Source of the DNA: an uncultured Bacteroidales bacterium
GTDB lineage: Bacteria > Bacteroidota > Bacteroidia > Bacteroidales > Paludibacteraceae
Direction of reading: 5' to 3'
DNA: 64,000 nucleotides
Assembly (NCBI GenBank): GCA_934667275.1
Contig: CAKULK010000004.1
Coordinates: 62,001-126,000 of the forward strand
In this document: in pieces, positions 55,245-63,786 of the stretch
Layout: every line of letters starts with the position of its first letter
Numbering within the stretch: position 1 is the stretch's first letter
Program-made: the position numbers and the translations under genes
The notes under the pieces: generated by a model
What the model was told of the DNA's origin: nothing
Seen by the model: only the letters and a program-made list of their open reading frames with translations
Databases searched by the model: none

Positions 55245-56556
55245 ACGTACCTATGCGGCGGACACGGTCTTCAAAGCCTTCGCGGTCGGAGAGAGCATGG
55301 TTCTTGACGCGCGCACGGTAGTTGTAGATAGTGTTTGCACTATAGCAGAGCAGTTCTGCGATACGGGTACTGGAGCATATACCCAAGCGAATGAGCGCGA
55401 AGATGCGCAGTTCTGTATTCAATGAGCCCTCCTTCTCCGGATAGATTCGTTCTTCCGGACGCAGGAGGGCATTGAATTCCTCTACAAAGTCCGGGTAGAT
55501 GGATAGGAACGAAGTATCGAATTGCTGGTAGAAAGCAGGCATTTCCGCTTCCATGAACTGTGCCGCCGTTTGCCCTGTAGCCTTGGGTGCCATCTTCGCC
55601 ATACGCCGGAGGTTGTCACCATAAGCGGCTAAATAGAGGGAGATGTATCGCTCTTTGATGTTGTTCGCTTCGTGCAACGACTGGTTGACGGTTTGCATAC
55701 GTTGGTTGAGCGTGTGCAGTCGTCTGTTTTGTCTTGTCACTACGATGGCCAAAGCAACCACGAAGAGCAGTACAACCACCAATATAGCCAAGGAGATATA
55801 CAGGCGTTGTGCTGCCCGTTGCTGCTGTTGCTCGTGGGTACGACTGATAATCTGCGCCATATTGTTGATTTGAATAAACCGCAAGCGCGCATTGAAGATG
55901 GCGGCATTATCCAGCGAGTATTGCATATAGCGATAGGCACGCTCTATGTCTCCGTTGCCTTTGTCAAACACAATCTCTGCCAGCATCCAACTGGAAGCAT
56001 TGTCGGTGATGCCGCTTCGAATGTCCGCCAACGCGGAACGTATCAACCATTCTTCGCGCAGCAAGTCCAAGCCCTCAGCCCGTGCCGCTTCCGATTGTTC
56101 GTAGGCATAAATAGCGTACTCGTGTGTATCTAACGGCGGCACTCTATCCACGTAATGCCGCTCATAGACGGACTCTCCTCCGTACATACGCTTGCGGCAG
56201 TTGTCTGTTCCTACTGCTATGTGATGAGGTATATCACCCGCGGACAAACTCTGCGCCAACTCATAGTAGTGCAATGCCGAGTCGCAGATGTAGGGTGAGT
56301 AAAGTTCTGCGATAGAGAAAGCAATGTCCGCGGTAGGGGTTGCAAGGAATGTGGCTTTCAGTCCGTCAATCTGCTCTATACGTTGTGCCAGGTAGCGGGG
56401 AGCATTCTCCACCTCTTCATCCATAACACGCAGCAAGGAGTCCACTACGTAGTGCTCATGTGCATACAAAGATACGGGAGAAATGCCTATGCATACCACC
56501 AAGATAACAAAGAAACAATGTAAAGAGATAACTCTTTTACGGGTGTGCCAATTCAT
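55234..56556 (-). CDS. SusR-like membrane transcriptional regulator (DUF6377-type)
   Basis: A 440-aa protein with an N-terminal signal/anchor, a periplasmic helical repeat domain (to about 230), one membrane helix (ISLAILVVVLLFVVALAIVV), a coiled coil (LNQRMQTVNQSLHEANNIKE), and a C-terminal helix-turn-helix-like region (STRIAELLCYSANTIYNYRA). This arrangement is typical of SusR-type or DUF6377 regulators that sense oligosaccharides in the periplasm and control the adjacent locus. It lies convergent to GH3 and has its own promoter. Confidence 0.8.
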   Translation of the reverse strand: MNWHTRKRVISLHCFFVILVVCIGISPVSLYAHEHYVVDSLLRVMDEEVENAPRYLAQRIEQIDGLKATFLATPTADIAFSIAELYSPYICDSALHYYELAQSLSAGDIPHHIAVGTDNCRKRMYGGESVYERHYVDRVPPLDTHEYAIYAYEQSEAARAEGLDLLREEWLIRSALADIRSGITDNASSWMLAEIVFDKGNGDIERAYRYMQYSLDNAAIFNARLRFIQINNMAQIISRTHEQQQQRAAQRLYISLAILVVVLLFVVALAIVVTRQNRRLHTLNQRMQTVNQSLHEANNIKERYISLYLAAYGDNLRRMAKMAPKATGQTAAQFMEAEMPAFYQQFDTSFLSIYPDFVEEFNALLRPEERIYPEKEGSLNTELRIFALIRLGICSSTRIAELLCYSANTIYNYRARVKNHALSDREGFEDRVRRIGTFTE

Positions 56557-56600
56557 AATACTAAAATGCTTTTGCTGTGTATAATCAATTGTTACAACTG

Positions 56601-56632
56601 CAAAAGTACAAAAAATATCTCAACAGCGCAAG
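56601..56632 (-). promoter_or_regulatory. Promoter of the SusR-like regulator
   Basis: Leftward CTTG (56632-56629), 20 bp, TACTTTTG (56608-56601). The start codon is at 56556. Confidence 0.7.
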
Positions 56633-56674
56633 TTCATCCCACAAATTCACCACATACAACAAGGATTGCAATCG

Positions 56675-57132
56675 TCAATATATACAGGCGACAAGCATAC
56701 TGTAATCCACACCGTCCTCTAAGATGTTGCGACTGAGAGGTTGGGCATTAGGCTTTGTTGTGCTGTCAGCCGGTAAAGATGCGTTGGCAGCAGGAGCAGG
56801 GGTGCTGCTCGTGGCTACTTGGGTATCGTGGGCATAAGTGCGTGATGCACTATGCCGTGGGGAATAGAGGCGGATGGTGTCGCGAAGGGTCTGATAGACG
56901 GTGTCGTGGCAGACGATGATGTCGGTGTATGCCAACATCTCAGTCTGCGCATCGAAACGTGGGAGTTGTATGCCCAGTCCGATAAGGAGTCCGAAGGCTG
57001 CCGCTATGGGCGAGGCTATCCATGCCGCCGAGAGGCGGCGGTGACGCGGATTGGCAGGCACACGGAGGCGTCGTTGACAGTATGCTTGTGCTGACGGGCG
57101 GCTTGGGCGAGTTGATGTTCAAAGGTGTTCAT
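56675..57132 (-). pseudogene. Small membrane protein gene after an ECF sigma factor, apparently frameshifted
   Basis: The natural start is an ATG at 57132 that overlaps the end of the sigma gene by 14 bp (MNTFEHQLAQAARQHKHTVN), but that frame stops after 38 codons. The frame carrying the rest (VPANPRHRRLSAAW, then a membrane helix IAAAFGLLIGLGI and a Thr/Pro-rich tail, stop at 56675) has no ATG, only a GTG at 57061. One extra base in GCCTCCGTG (near 57068) would join them as ...ASRVPANPRHRR. The likely role is an anti-sigma or envelope partner of the sigma factor. A recent deletion, a sequencing error or a programmed shift would all fit. Confidence 0.55.
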
Positions 57133-57703
57133 ATTGTTGGAGTTTTAGTCGTAATTTACGGGTTAGTGTATGCAGTCGCGATTTGACGGTGCCTTCCGGC
57201 ACATCGATAACGGCGGCTATGTCGGGAACTGAGAGGTCCTCTGTAAATCGGAGGTCGAAGAGCAGTTGTTCGGCTTCGGACAGTTGGCTGAGGGGCTGCT
57301 GCAGGGCATCGGCAAATGTCTGCCGGTCAAGGCGGAGGGCTGTGTTGTCGAAGGTTTCCTCCGTGGTGCTCTGTGCGAGGTCGTCCTGTATTTGCTGCCA
57401 GATGTCAAGATGTTTGTAGTAGTTGTGGAGCAGGTTGTACGCGACAGTGAACAGCCACGGTCGCAGACGCTGTGCGGATTGGAAGTAGGACGTCTTGCTC
57501 CAAACGGCTAGAAACACATCCTGTGTCAGGTCTGCTGACAGCGTCTCGTTGCCCCCTGTCCGGCGGAAGAAAAAGCCGTTCACCGTGGCGGCATAGCGCG
57601 CATAGAGTTCGTCGAATGCACGCTCATCCCGCATGAGGATGAGCGGCATCAACGCTTCGTCGCCGAGGGTGCTGTACTTATGTCGGAACGGATTGAATGT
57701 CAT
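57119..57703 (-). CDS. ECF-type RNA polymerase sigma factor
   Basis: A 194-aa sigma-70 of the extracytoplasmic function class. Region 2 (LMRDERAFDELYARYAATVN, then LTQDVFLAVW) and region 4 (LFDLRFTEDLSVPDIAAVID, VPEGTVKSRLHTLTRKLR) are intact. It overlaps the upstream gene by ATGA and the downstream small gene by 14 bp, a tightly coupled three-gene unit. No FecR-type anti-sigma or SusCD pair adjoins it, so it is not a classical glycan-linked ECF system. Confidence 0.92.
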   Translation of the reverse strand: MTFNPFRHKYSTLGDEALMPLILMRDERAFDELYARYAATVNGFFFRRTGGNETLSADLTQDVFLAVWSKTSYFQSAQRLRPWLFTVAYNLLHNYYKHLDIWQQIQDDLAQSTTEETFDNTALRLDRQTFADALQQPLSQLSEAEQLLFDLRFTEDLSVPDIAAVIDVPEGTVKSRLHTLTRKLRLKLQQYEHL

Positions 57704-58911
57704 TTCATTGCGTCGTCTAAGAGTTTGAAGTATTGTGCCTTGCGCTCGTCGCTAAGGGGTGTGTTGTGGACGGCTTGGCGCAGGATATTGTTCAGCCATC
57801 GTGCACGCTGCTTGTCGCCCTCGTCTATGTAGGACTTGACGATGGGTGCAAGCATGACCACGTACGTCAGTTGTATGCCACGGCTGCCGTCCCACCATGT
57901 ACGCGGCGTGAATGCTGGTTCGGTCAGGTACTCAAGGTGATAGAGGTTTTCTACGAGGTTCTTGGTTGCGGCAGTGTTGTCGTAACGCTTTGGGCTGTAG
58001 TGCAGGAGGAGCCCCTCGCGGTAGAGGTCGGGGAGCAGACGCTTGGGGATATAGGATGTGTCGGCAAAGAAGTAGATTGGGCGACCCGTCTGCTCGGCGA
58101 TGTAGAGGATTATGTCCGTGCAGTACTCTTCTATGCCCTCGGGTGTGGAGTAGTATGTCTTTTCTCCGCGGAAAGGTGCGATGCCTAAGCGTTTGTAGAG
58201 GGCAGCCAGATAGTTGGGCAACCACAAGAACGGGTAGGCGATTACCTGCTTGTCGTGCTGAATACCAAGCACTTCTTGCAATAGCACCATCGGGAACAGC
58301 CCCATGTCGCCGTTGCCGATGTATATGGCGTTCTTGTCCATGCCGAGGAAAGCGTTGTAGGCAAAGCGGAGAATGGACTCGGGGTAGGCGGCTTCCTCGT
58401 ACTCCTTGGCGAGGAGATTCTCCCAGTATCGGTGGTGGTCGCAGAGGGTGTCGTCTGCGGCTCCCGACTGCCACAGGTAGCCCAAGAGGGTGCCTCGGTC
58501 GTAGGCTTCAACGGTGTCGGGCATGAGTGTAAGGGCGGCATCGTCGTGTTCCTTGCTGTTTGCGGCTTGGAAAGCGCAGAGGTGGTAGGTGAACGAGTTA
58601 GGAATGGCGGATTCCATGCGGGAGAGTACGACATTCATTGCCTTTGTGCGGGCGGATTGGTCATTTTGGGACTCCTCAAAAGTAGCGTAGCGTGTGGCGG
58701 CAAAGAGGTTGCGCCATGCGTTTTCGTCGGCGGGGGTGTCGGCAACACGGGCTTCCCACAGGGTGATTTGCTGCTTGTACCATGTGAGGTCGTGTTGTTG
58801 CTCTACGATACTTGGCACGCGCTCTTGTGCGATGAGACGGGGCGCGATGGCTGCTGCGATGATGAGCATCAGGGTGCGCGCTGGGCGAGATATGCGAATT
58901 TTTGTTGTCAT
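57700..58911 (-). CDS. Secreted protein resembling the soluble end of DUF2723/TMEM260 proteins
   Basis: A 403-aa protein with a signal peptide (LIIAAAIAPRLIA). I do not recognise it firmly. The middle segment NAIYIGNGDMGLFPMVLLQE followed by VLGIQHDKQVIAYPFLWLPNY resembles the soluble C-terminal part of DUF2723 (TMEM260-like O-mannosyltransferase) proteins, where GDNDTFP..QE is usual, but the membrane part is absent. The N-terminal third is helical with TPR-like spacing. It is coupled to the sigma factor by an ATGA overlap and could be the envelope component sensed by it. No clear promoter was found. Confidence 0.6.
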   Translation of the reverse strand: MTTKIRISRPARTLMLIIAAAIAPRLIAQERVPSIVEQQHDLTWYKQQITLWEARVADTPADENAWRNLFAATRYATFEESQNDQSARTKAMNVVLSRMESAIPNSFTYHLCAFQAANSKEHDDAALTLMPDTVEAYDRGTLLGYLWQSGAADDTLCDHHRYWENLLAKEYEEAAYPESILRFAYNAFLGMDKNAIYIGNGDMGLFPMVLLQEVLGIQHDKQVIAYPFLWLPNYLAALYKRLGIAPFRGEKTYYSTPEGIEEYCTDIILYIAEQTGRPIYFFADTSYIPKRLLPDLYREGLLLHYSPKRYDNTAATKNLVENLYHLEYLTEPAFTPRTWWDGSRGIQLTYVVMLAPIVKSYIDEGDKQRARWLNNILRQAVHNTPLSDERKAQYFKLLDDAMK

Positions 58912-59043
58912 TGTTGCTGTTGTTTTAGGGGTTGTAATTAGAACTTGTCGAACTGCAATTCGCAGATGCTTACAATCTATTGCAGATTTCGTTCATTACA
59001 TTGTATATATTTTATAACAAAATCTATGCTATTTACGAATAAA

Positions 59044-59075
59044 GTTGTGTATATGAAAATAAAAGTGTACCTTTG
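59044..59075 (+). promoter_or_regulatory. Promoter of the InlB-repeat surface protein
   Basis: GTTG (59044-59047), 20 bp, TACCTTTG (59068-59075). The expected transcription start (about 59082) nearly coincides with the ATG at 59084, implying a leaderless or nearly leaderless message. Confidence 0.65.
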
Positions 59076-59083
59076 TCACACTT

Positions 59084-61879
59084 ATGACGATACTTTTCAA
59101 TACCGTGAAAATTAGACTATTACGCGCATTTATTTGCTGTGTATTTGGGATAATGTCCGTAATGTGTACGCATTTGTATGCCTTACCTTTTGCATACGCT
59201 TCTGACGTAGAGGTGTCGTTTTCTGTGTTGGGTGAGATAGAGCAAACAATCGTCGCGAATAAAAAAGGGAAAGTTGTGCCTTATGTTCCCTCTTATGATT
59301 ATAAAGGAAAGGTGTTTGTCGGCTGGTGTCGTTCTAAAGTAGAGCCTTCTACTGATGTACTTCCAGAACTTGTTGATTTTGTGAATGAAGTATTCGCTTC
59401 ATCCACTACTCTTTATGCTATATTTGCCTGTATGAATGGAGTGGGAGAAACTATTTTATCTGAAGATTTTAATTCATATATTACTACTTCTTCATATCAA
59501 AATACATCTCCAAACGTATATGGAATATGGAACGTTACACAAGGCGGTACTTCTGTAATTAGTGATGTAACTAATAAAATGGGGTCACAATCTGTTGTAT
59601 TACAATGGAATGGGACTAAGGTAACATCTGCGATGACCACTTGCTGCAAAGTGGAAGGACTAAAAAGTCTTTCTTGTAAAGTTGCGACAACACATAGTAG
59701 TGTACACTATGCAATTTCGTATTCAGTAGATAGTATTCATTGGAATCTACTATCAGAAGCAGATTATTTATGGCGTACTGCTACTCAAATAACTTTATCT
59801 CCTATTATTCCAACAGATGCTTACTTGCGATTTCAGATAACGGATGCTACTTCTACTGGAAGCGGTTATCGTCTTTACATAGACGATGTCCAATTGACTA
59901 CTTGTCCGAAACAATGCAGATACACCAACTATTCCACTGAGGAGGAGACTCTGAAAGAGGCGAGAATGGTGTTTGATGTAAATGGCGGAGATGCGGATAT
60001 TGGTGCAGAAATCGGTAGTAACCAATGGATAACGTTGCCTACGCCGAAACGGGGAAATGTTCGTTTCTTAGGGTGGAAAGTGACGAGTGTGGACGGATAT
60101 ACCGAGATGTTTTCCGCAGGGAGTAAGTATCTGCTCAATAGCAATGTGACATTACAAGCCCAATGGGAGACGCAGGTTAGCGGAAATCCTTTGGATATTG
60201 TGGACTGGAGTGCGGCTGGAATAACCGTCAATATGAACGGGAAAGCCGTCAGTAAGGGGATTCAATGCAATGGCATTGCGCTTGCACAGGGGAACTATTC
60301 GGGTGATAATGTACAGGGTGACAGGACTTTCTTTATACCACTTAGTGCTATCTCTACTACCGCATTGGAACCCGGAAAAGATATATCGCTGCATGCACAA
60401 TGGAACTACCAGGATGATGAGAAGTATCATAGTGAATCGAACGGGTATTATCGTGTGCCTTATATATATGAAGGTGCCGATGATGTGGTGGAGACTTCGA
60501 TGAGCGAAAGTGATGATATTGTGGTGCGAAGCGGACGGGCTGTGATAAAGCAGGATATGAGTGTGAGGAACGTGTATGTATATCCAGATGCCGAATTGGT
60601 GGTGGAAGCGCAAGCCACGCTGAAATGCAAGGCAATGTATTTGCGTACAAGGCCTTTTGCATCGCCTATTTTGACGAATAATGGTACTTTGGATGTCGGA
60701 CAGATGTATTATACCCGTATTTGTGCTGACAAATCGGCATACTACCATTTGGCATTGCCTTTCAGTTCGCAATTGGAAGATATGCGGTTGAGTACGGGAG
60801 AGGCATTGGAATATGGTGTGAAGTGGCTCGTGAAGCGATACGATGTGAAGCGACGGGCTGAACAGGGTACTGCCCATAGCAGCAACTGGGTGGCATTAGC
60901 GGCAGGAGACAAGTTGGAGGCGGGTACAGGGTACACCATGTTGTCTGGTTCGATGTGGTACAGGGAGTATTGTTTTCCAGTGGAGTATGTGAAGCCATCG
61001 GAACAGCAAACAATAGGTGTGATGGCATATACAGGTGTTGCTGCCGATGAAAACGCTGCGCATGGAGGTTGGAATTTTGTTTGTCTGCCTTTGACAACGG
61101 TATATACATCCGATAACAATGCATCGCCGGAGTCGGCGGTGAAGATTTCGGAACTAAGGGAAGATAATTGCACTTATTGGCAACACGTTGTGGAAAAGAT
61201 AGTGCCTGCCAAGCCGTTTTATTACCAAGCGGCAGCCGATGGCAAGTTAGTGTTGGGTGAGAGTATGTCGTTTGAGGAAGAGACGGCATCTGCATCCATT
61301 GCGAGGAAGTCGTATAATGACACAGGAAGCGACAATGTGCCTACGCAGTGGGTGAGATTGATTTTGTCAAATACTATCGGCAAAACGGACGAAACGAGTG
61401 TCTATCTGCATCCTGTGCGATTCGAAAGACATTATATGCCCCAGTATGACCTTGTGAAGATGAAAGGTTATGGGCAGCGACCGATATTGTACAGTATTAT
61501 TGACGAAGAAGAGAGAAGTTTCAGTGCGTTACCTGATACGTTGGGTGAGCATGGCATCCGATTGGGCTATTATGCGCCGGTGAGTGGCTGGATGACTATT
61601 GCACTATACAAGAATACTTATTTAAGACGATTGCGATGTGTGTATCTCTATGACAAAGTGGCAGATACAACGATTGATTTGCTGAAACAGGACTATACTT
61701 TTGAGTCACAAGCAGGTGAAGATACCACTCGCTTTGTGCTGCGATGTGAGTTTGCACCATCTGTTTCTACCTCGCTGACGGGTGATTGTGAGGATGCATA
61801 TATACCCGAGAAAGTTTGGCAGAACGGACGCTTATATATCCGCAGGGGTGACAGGTTGTATGACGTATTAGGGCGGTAG
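59084..61879 (+). CDS. Large secreted protein with InlB B-type repeats and C-terminal tail
   Basis: 931 aa. N-terminal signal region (KIRLLRAFICCVFGIMSV...YAS); two Listeria-Bacteroides (InlB B-type) repeats, one near residues 40-115 (FVGWCRSKVE) and one near 300-365 (FLGWKVTSVDGYTEMFSAG); a jelly-roll-like domain between them (SGYRLYIDDVQLT); then a long beta-rich part. It ends NGRLYIRRGDRLYDVLGR, the tail type also seen at 52943. The first kilobase is markedly more AT-rich than its neighbours, a sign of recent acquisition. The function is unknown; a surface or adhesive role is likely. Confidence 0.7.
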   Translation: MTILFNTVKIRLLRAFICCVFGIMSVMCTHLYALPFAYASDVEVSFSVLGEIEQTIVANKKGKVVPYVPSYDYKGKVFVGWCRSKVEPSTDVLPELVDFVNEVFASSTTLYAIFACMNGVGETILSEDFNSYITTSSYQNTSPNVYGIWNVTQGGTSVISDVTNKMGSQSVVLQWNGTKVTSAMTTCCKVEGLKSLSCKVATTHSSVHYAISYSVDSIHWNLLSEADYLWRTATQITLSPIIPTDAYLRFQITDATSTGSGYRLYIDDVQLTTCPKQCRYTNYSTEEETLKEARMVFDVNGGDADIGAEIGSNQWITLPTPKRGNVRFLGWKVTSVDGYTEMFSAGSKYLLNSNVTLQAQWETQVSGNPLDIVDWSAAGITVNMNGKAVSKGIQCNGIALAQGNYSGDNVQGDRTFFIPLSAISTTALEPGKDISLHAQWNYQDDEKYHSESNGYYRVPYIYEGADDVVETSMSESDDIVVRSGRAVIKQDMSVRNVYVYPDAELVVEAQATLKCKAMYLRTRPFASPILTNNGTLDVGQMYYTRICADKSAYYHLALPFSSQLEDMRLSTGEALEYGVKWLVKRYDVKRRAEQGTAHSSNWVALAAGDKLEAGTGYTMLSGSMWYREYCFPVEYVKPSEQQTIGVMAYTGVAADENAAHGGWNFVCLPLTTVYTSDNNASPESAVKISELREDNCTYWQHVVEKIVPAKPFYYQAAADGKLVLGESMSFEEETASASIARKSYNDTGSDNVPTQWVRLILSNTIGKTDETSVYLHPVRFERHYMPQYDLVKMKGYGQRPILYSIIDEEERSFSALPDTLGEHGIRLGYYAPVSGWMTIALYKNTYLRRLRCVYLYDKVADTTIDLLKQDYTFESQAGEDTTRFVLRCEFAPSVSTSLTGDCEDAYIPEKVWQNGRLYIRRGDRLYDVLGR

Positions 61880-61885
61880 GTAAAG

Positions 61886-61924
61886 AAAAGAGATTGGCCG
61901 GAAACTCCGGACAATCTCTTTTTT
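61886..61924. terminator. Terminator between the surface protein gene and tRNA-Met
   Basis: An 11-bp stem (AAAAGAGATTG with CAATCTCTTTT) holds a CCGG-loop-CCGG top and ends in T6. The A-rich side lets it serve the leftward tRNA transcript as well. Confidence 0.88.
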
Positions 61925-61925
61925 G

Positions 61926-62000
61926 TGGTCCTGCTTGGGCTTGAACCAAGGACCCCCTGATTATGAGTCAGGTGCTACTAACCAACTGAGCTACAGGACC
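61926..62000 (-). tRNA. tRNA-Met (CAT), elongator type
   Basis: Acceptor GGTCCTG/CAGGACC, anticodon stem CCTGA/TCAGG, anticodon CAT (61965-61963), T-stem CTTGG/CCAAG. The G1-C72 pair excludes the initiator; tRNA-Ile2 with a lysidine-modified CAT cannot be fully excluded. The D-arm is odd: GCTC faces TAGC, with a C-T mismatch and one extra base compared with the usual GAGC. CCA is not encoded. No own promoter is visible; it may be processed from the ompA-like transcript ending 55 bp upstream. Confidence 0.92.
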
Positions 62001-62054
62001 ATAACGCGTAGAGTGCGTCGGACTATTGTGTACGGCAGCGAACGGCTGCGGTGA

Positions 62055-63605
62055 TTATTTCTTATACTTGGACGGCAGGACTGCTGCACGTTGCGCATCA
62101 GTCAGTTCGGGAACGAACAACTCTGTGCCATCTTTAACGTGGTTTGGGTCTGCAATCTTACTCTTGTTTGCTTCGTATATATATATCCAATATACTGCGT
62201 TGCCGTATTCTTGGAGTGCCAATCCACCGAGCGTCATACCTGGTTCGAGAACCATCATCTTGCCCTTGCCATTGTGATGCCGTTTGGTAGCGGTTGGCTT
62301 GCTTGCAGGTTGTTGAACCTCGGTCTTCTGCTGCTCTTGCAACTGCTGTTGTTGCTGTTTGGCCTCTTCGAACTGCTTCTTAGTGAGAATACGAATCTCT
62401 GCACGACGGTTCGGACTGTAAATGGTTTTGCCCGTCTTGGTTGTCAGAATGCCTCGGCTGGTGCCTACCATACGGTTCGGGTCGATATCATATTCCTCTA
62501 TCAACTCACCCATAACATTGTCGGCGCGGTCTTGTCCAAGTTGCTTGTTGTAGTGCTGCGACCCCGTGTTGTCGCACGAACCTATTACCTCAACATACAA
62601 GTTTTTGTTGCGTTGGAGACGCGTACCCACCTGCTGGATAGTGGTGAGTGCTGCATCGGTGAGCACAGACTTGTCGTTCTCAAAGTAAACGTAGTACTCA
62701 GTCTCTGACGGCTCTTTAACCACCACTGTGTTGTTGATAACCACTGTATCCGATTTATAAATAATAGTGGTATCTGATTGGTGTGCTGCCGATGTATTAA
62801 CTTGTCCGCCCTTGCTGCTTGTCTCCTCCGTAATCTTGCCTGACAAGAAGTCTTTGTTTGCGTTGCAGACATGCGACTTGTGTACCGCATCAATCTTATA
62901 ACGCATAGACAAGGTGAAGTCGAAGATACCATCGTTGTTGTTACCAAACACGCGGCCATCAATATTGTCTTTGGTGAAGAAGTGGTAAACACCCTTTACG
63001 CCAATCGATATGCTGCGGCTGACATTGAATTGGAAATCCGCACCTCCCAAGAACATCGAGCGACAAGCAAACTCGTCATCGTGCATAGGATTCTGACTGC
63101 CGGTATGTCCTTTATCGGGGTAGTAGGTATCGTTTTTGAACCAGCCTACACCGCCACCTGCAATCAGATTGAGTGCAAACAACTTACGTGGGTTATACGG
63201 ACGCCACACGTTGAATATGTCAAATGTCAAAAATCCTTCTGCACGGTGCATTTGTCCGTTCAGGATACGGTCGGCATTGTCAGCACCTTCCTTGCCTGCA
63301 GCGCCATACATCGAATAGAGGTATTCAGCCCCGATTCCCCATCCCGAGTTGAAATTATACACCACGCCTAATCCCACCGTGGGGGCATAGACCGTATGCG
63401 CCATTTCACTACTGAAATCTCCGTCGAAGATATTGCCTCCGGCATCAATGGTCAGTACCCAGTTGGATATACCCGTAGCGATGGGGCTTTCTACCTTATA
63501 GGGGTGGATGCCCAACGTATCATCTTGCCGAACGCCCGCCTCTTGTGCAAAGAGGATGGTCGTTCCGCACAATGCCAACATAACCAATAATACGTTCGCT
63601 TTCAT
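62055..63605 (-). CDS. OmpA-family outer-membrane protein with C-terminal LysM domain
   Basis: 516 aa with a signal peptide (TTILFAQ). Residues about 45-260 form an outer-membrane barrel (GWGIGAEYLYSMYG). An OmpA peptidoglycan-binding domain follows (FENDKSVLTDAALTTIQQVG; YNKQLGQDRADNVMGELIEE; SPNRRAEIRI). A Gln-rich linker leads to a LysM-like domain (PGMTLGGLALQEYGNAVYWI, YEANKSKIADPNHVKDGTEL). Two separate peptidoglycan-binding modules would anchor the outer membrane to the wall twice. It has its own promoter and a leader hairpin. Confidence 0.88.
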   Translation of the reverse strand: MKANVLLVMLALCGTTILFAQEAGVRQDDTLGIHPYKVESPIATGISNWVLTIDAGGNIFDGDFSSEMAHTVYAPTVGLGVVYNFNSGWGIGAEYLYSMYGAAGKEGADNADRILNGQMHRAEGFLTFDIFNVWRPYNPRKLFALNLIAGGGVGWFKNDTYYPDKGHTGSQNPMHDDEFACRSMFLGGADFQFNVSRSISIGVKGVYHFFTKDNIDGRVFGNNNDGIFDFTLSMRYKIDAVHKSHVCNANKDFLSGKITEETSSKGGQVNTSAAHQSDTTIIYKSDTVVINNTVVVKEPSETEYYVYFENDKSVLTDAALTTIQQVGTRLQRNKNLYVEVIGSCDNTGSQHYNKQLGQDRADNVMGELIEEYDIDPNRMVGTSRGILTTKTGKTIYSPNRRAEIRILTKKQFEEAKQQQQQLQEQQKTEVQQPASKPTATKRHHNGKGKMMVLEPGMTLGGLALQEYGNAVYWIYIYEANKSKIADPNHVKDGTELFVPELTDAQRAAVLPSKYKK

Positions 63606-63625
63606 ATAATCACAATCAATCTTCC

Positions 63626-63645
63626 GTTATGCGCAACGGCATAAC
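63626..63645 (-). promoter_or_regulatory. Hairpin in the 5' leader of the OmpA-LysM gene
   Basis: GTTATGC and GCATAAC form a 7-bp stem with a 6-nt loop, within the roughly 50-nt leader. It resembles 5' stem-loops that stabilise ompA messages in other bacteria. Confidence 0.5.
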
Positions 63646-63661
63646 TATGCGAATGGGACTG

Positions 63662-63692
63662 CAAAGATACAACATTTTTTGTAAATAGCAAA
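63662..63692 (-). promoter_or_regulatory. Promoter of the OmpA-LysM gene
   Basis: Leftward TTTG (63692-63689), 19 bp, TATCTTTG (63669-63662): full consensus. Confidence 0.8.
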
Positions 63693-63729
63693 GGATTTGT
63701 ATGAAAAAAGCATTTTTTTTTGTAAAATT

Positions 63730-63761
63730 ATTGTGCAGATGGGGATTTTGTAGTATCTTTG
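63730..63761 (+). promoter_or_regulatory. Promoter of pta
   Basis: ATTG (63730-63733), 20 bp, TATCTTTG (63754-63761). The start near 63768 gives a leader of about 107 nt that contains an 11-bp array. Confidence 0.7.
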
Positions 63762-63786
63762 TCGCAGTGATGCCGTGCCAAAGTTA

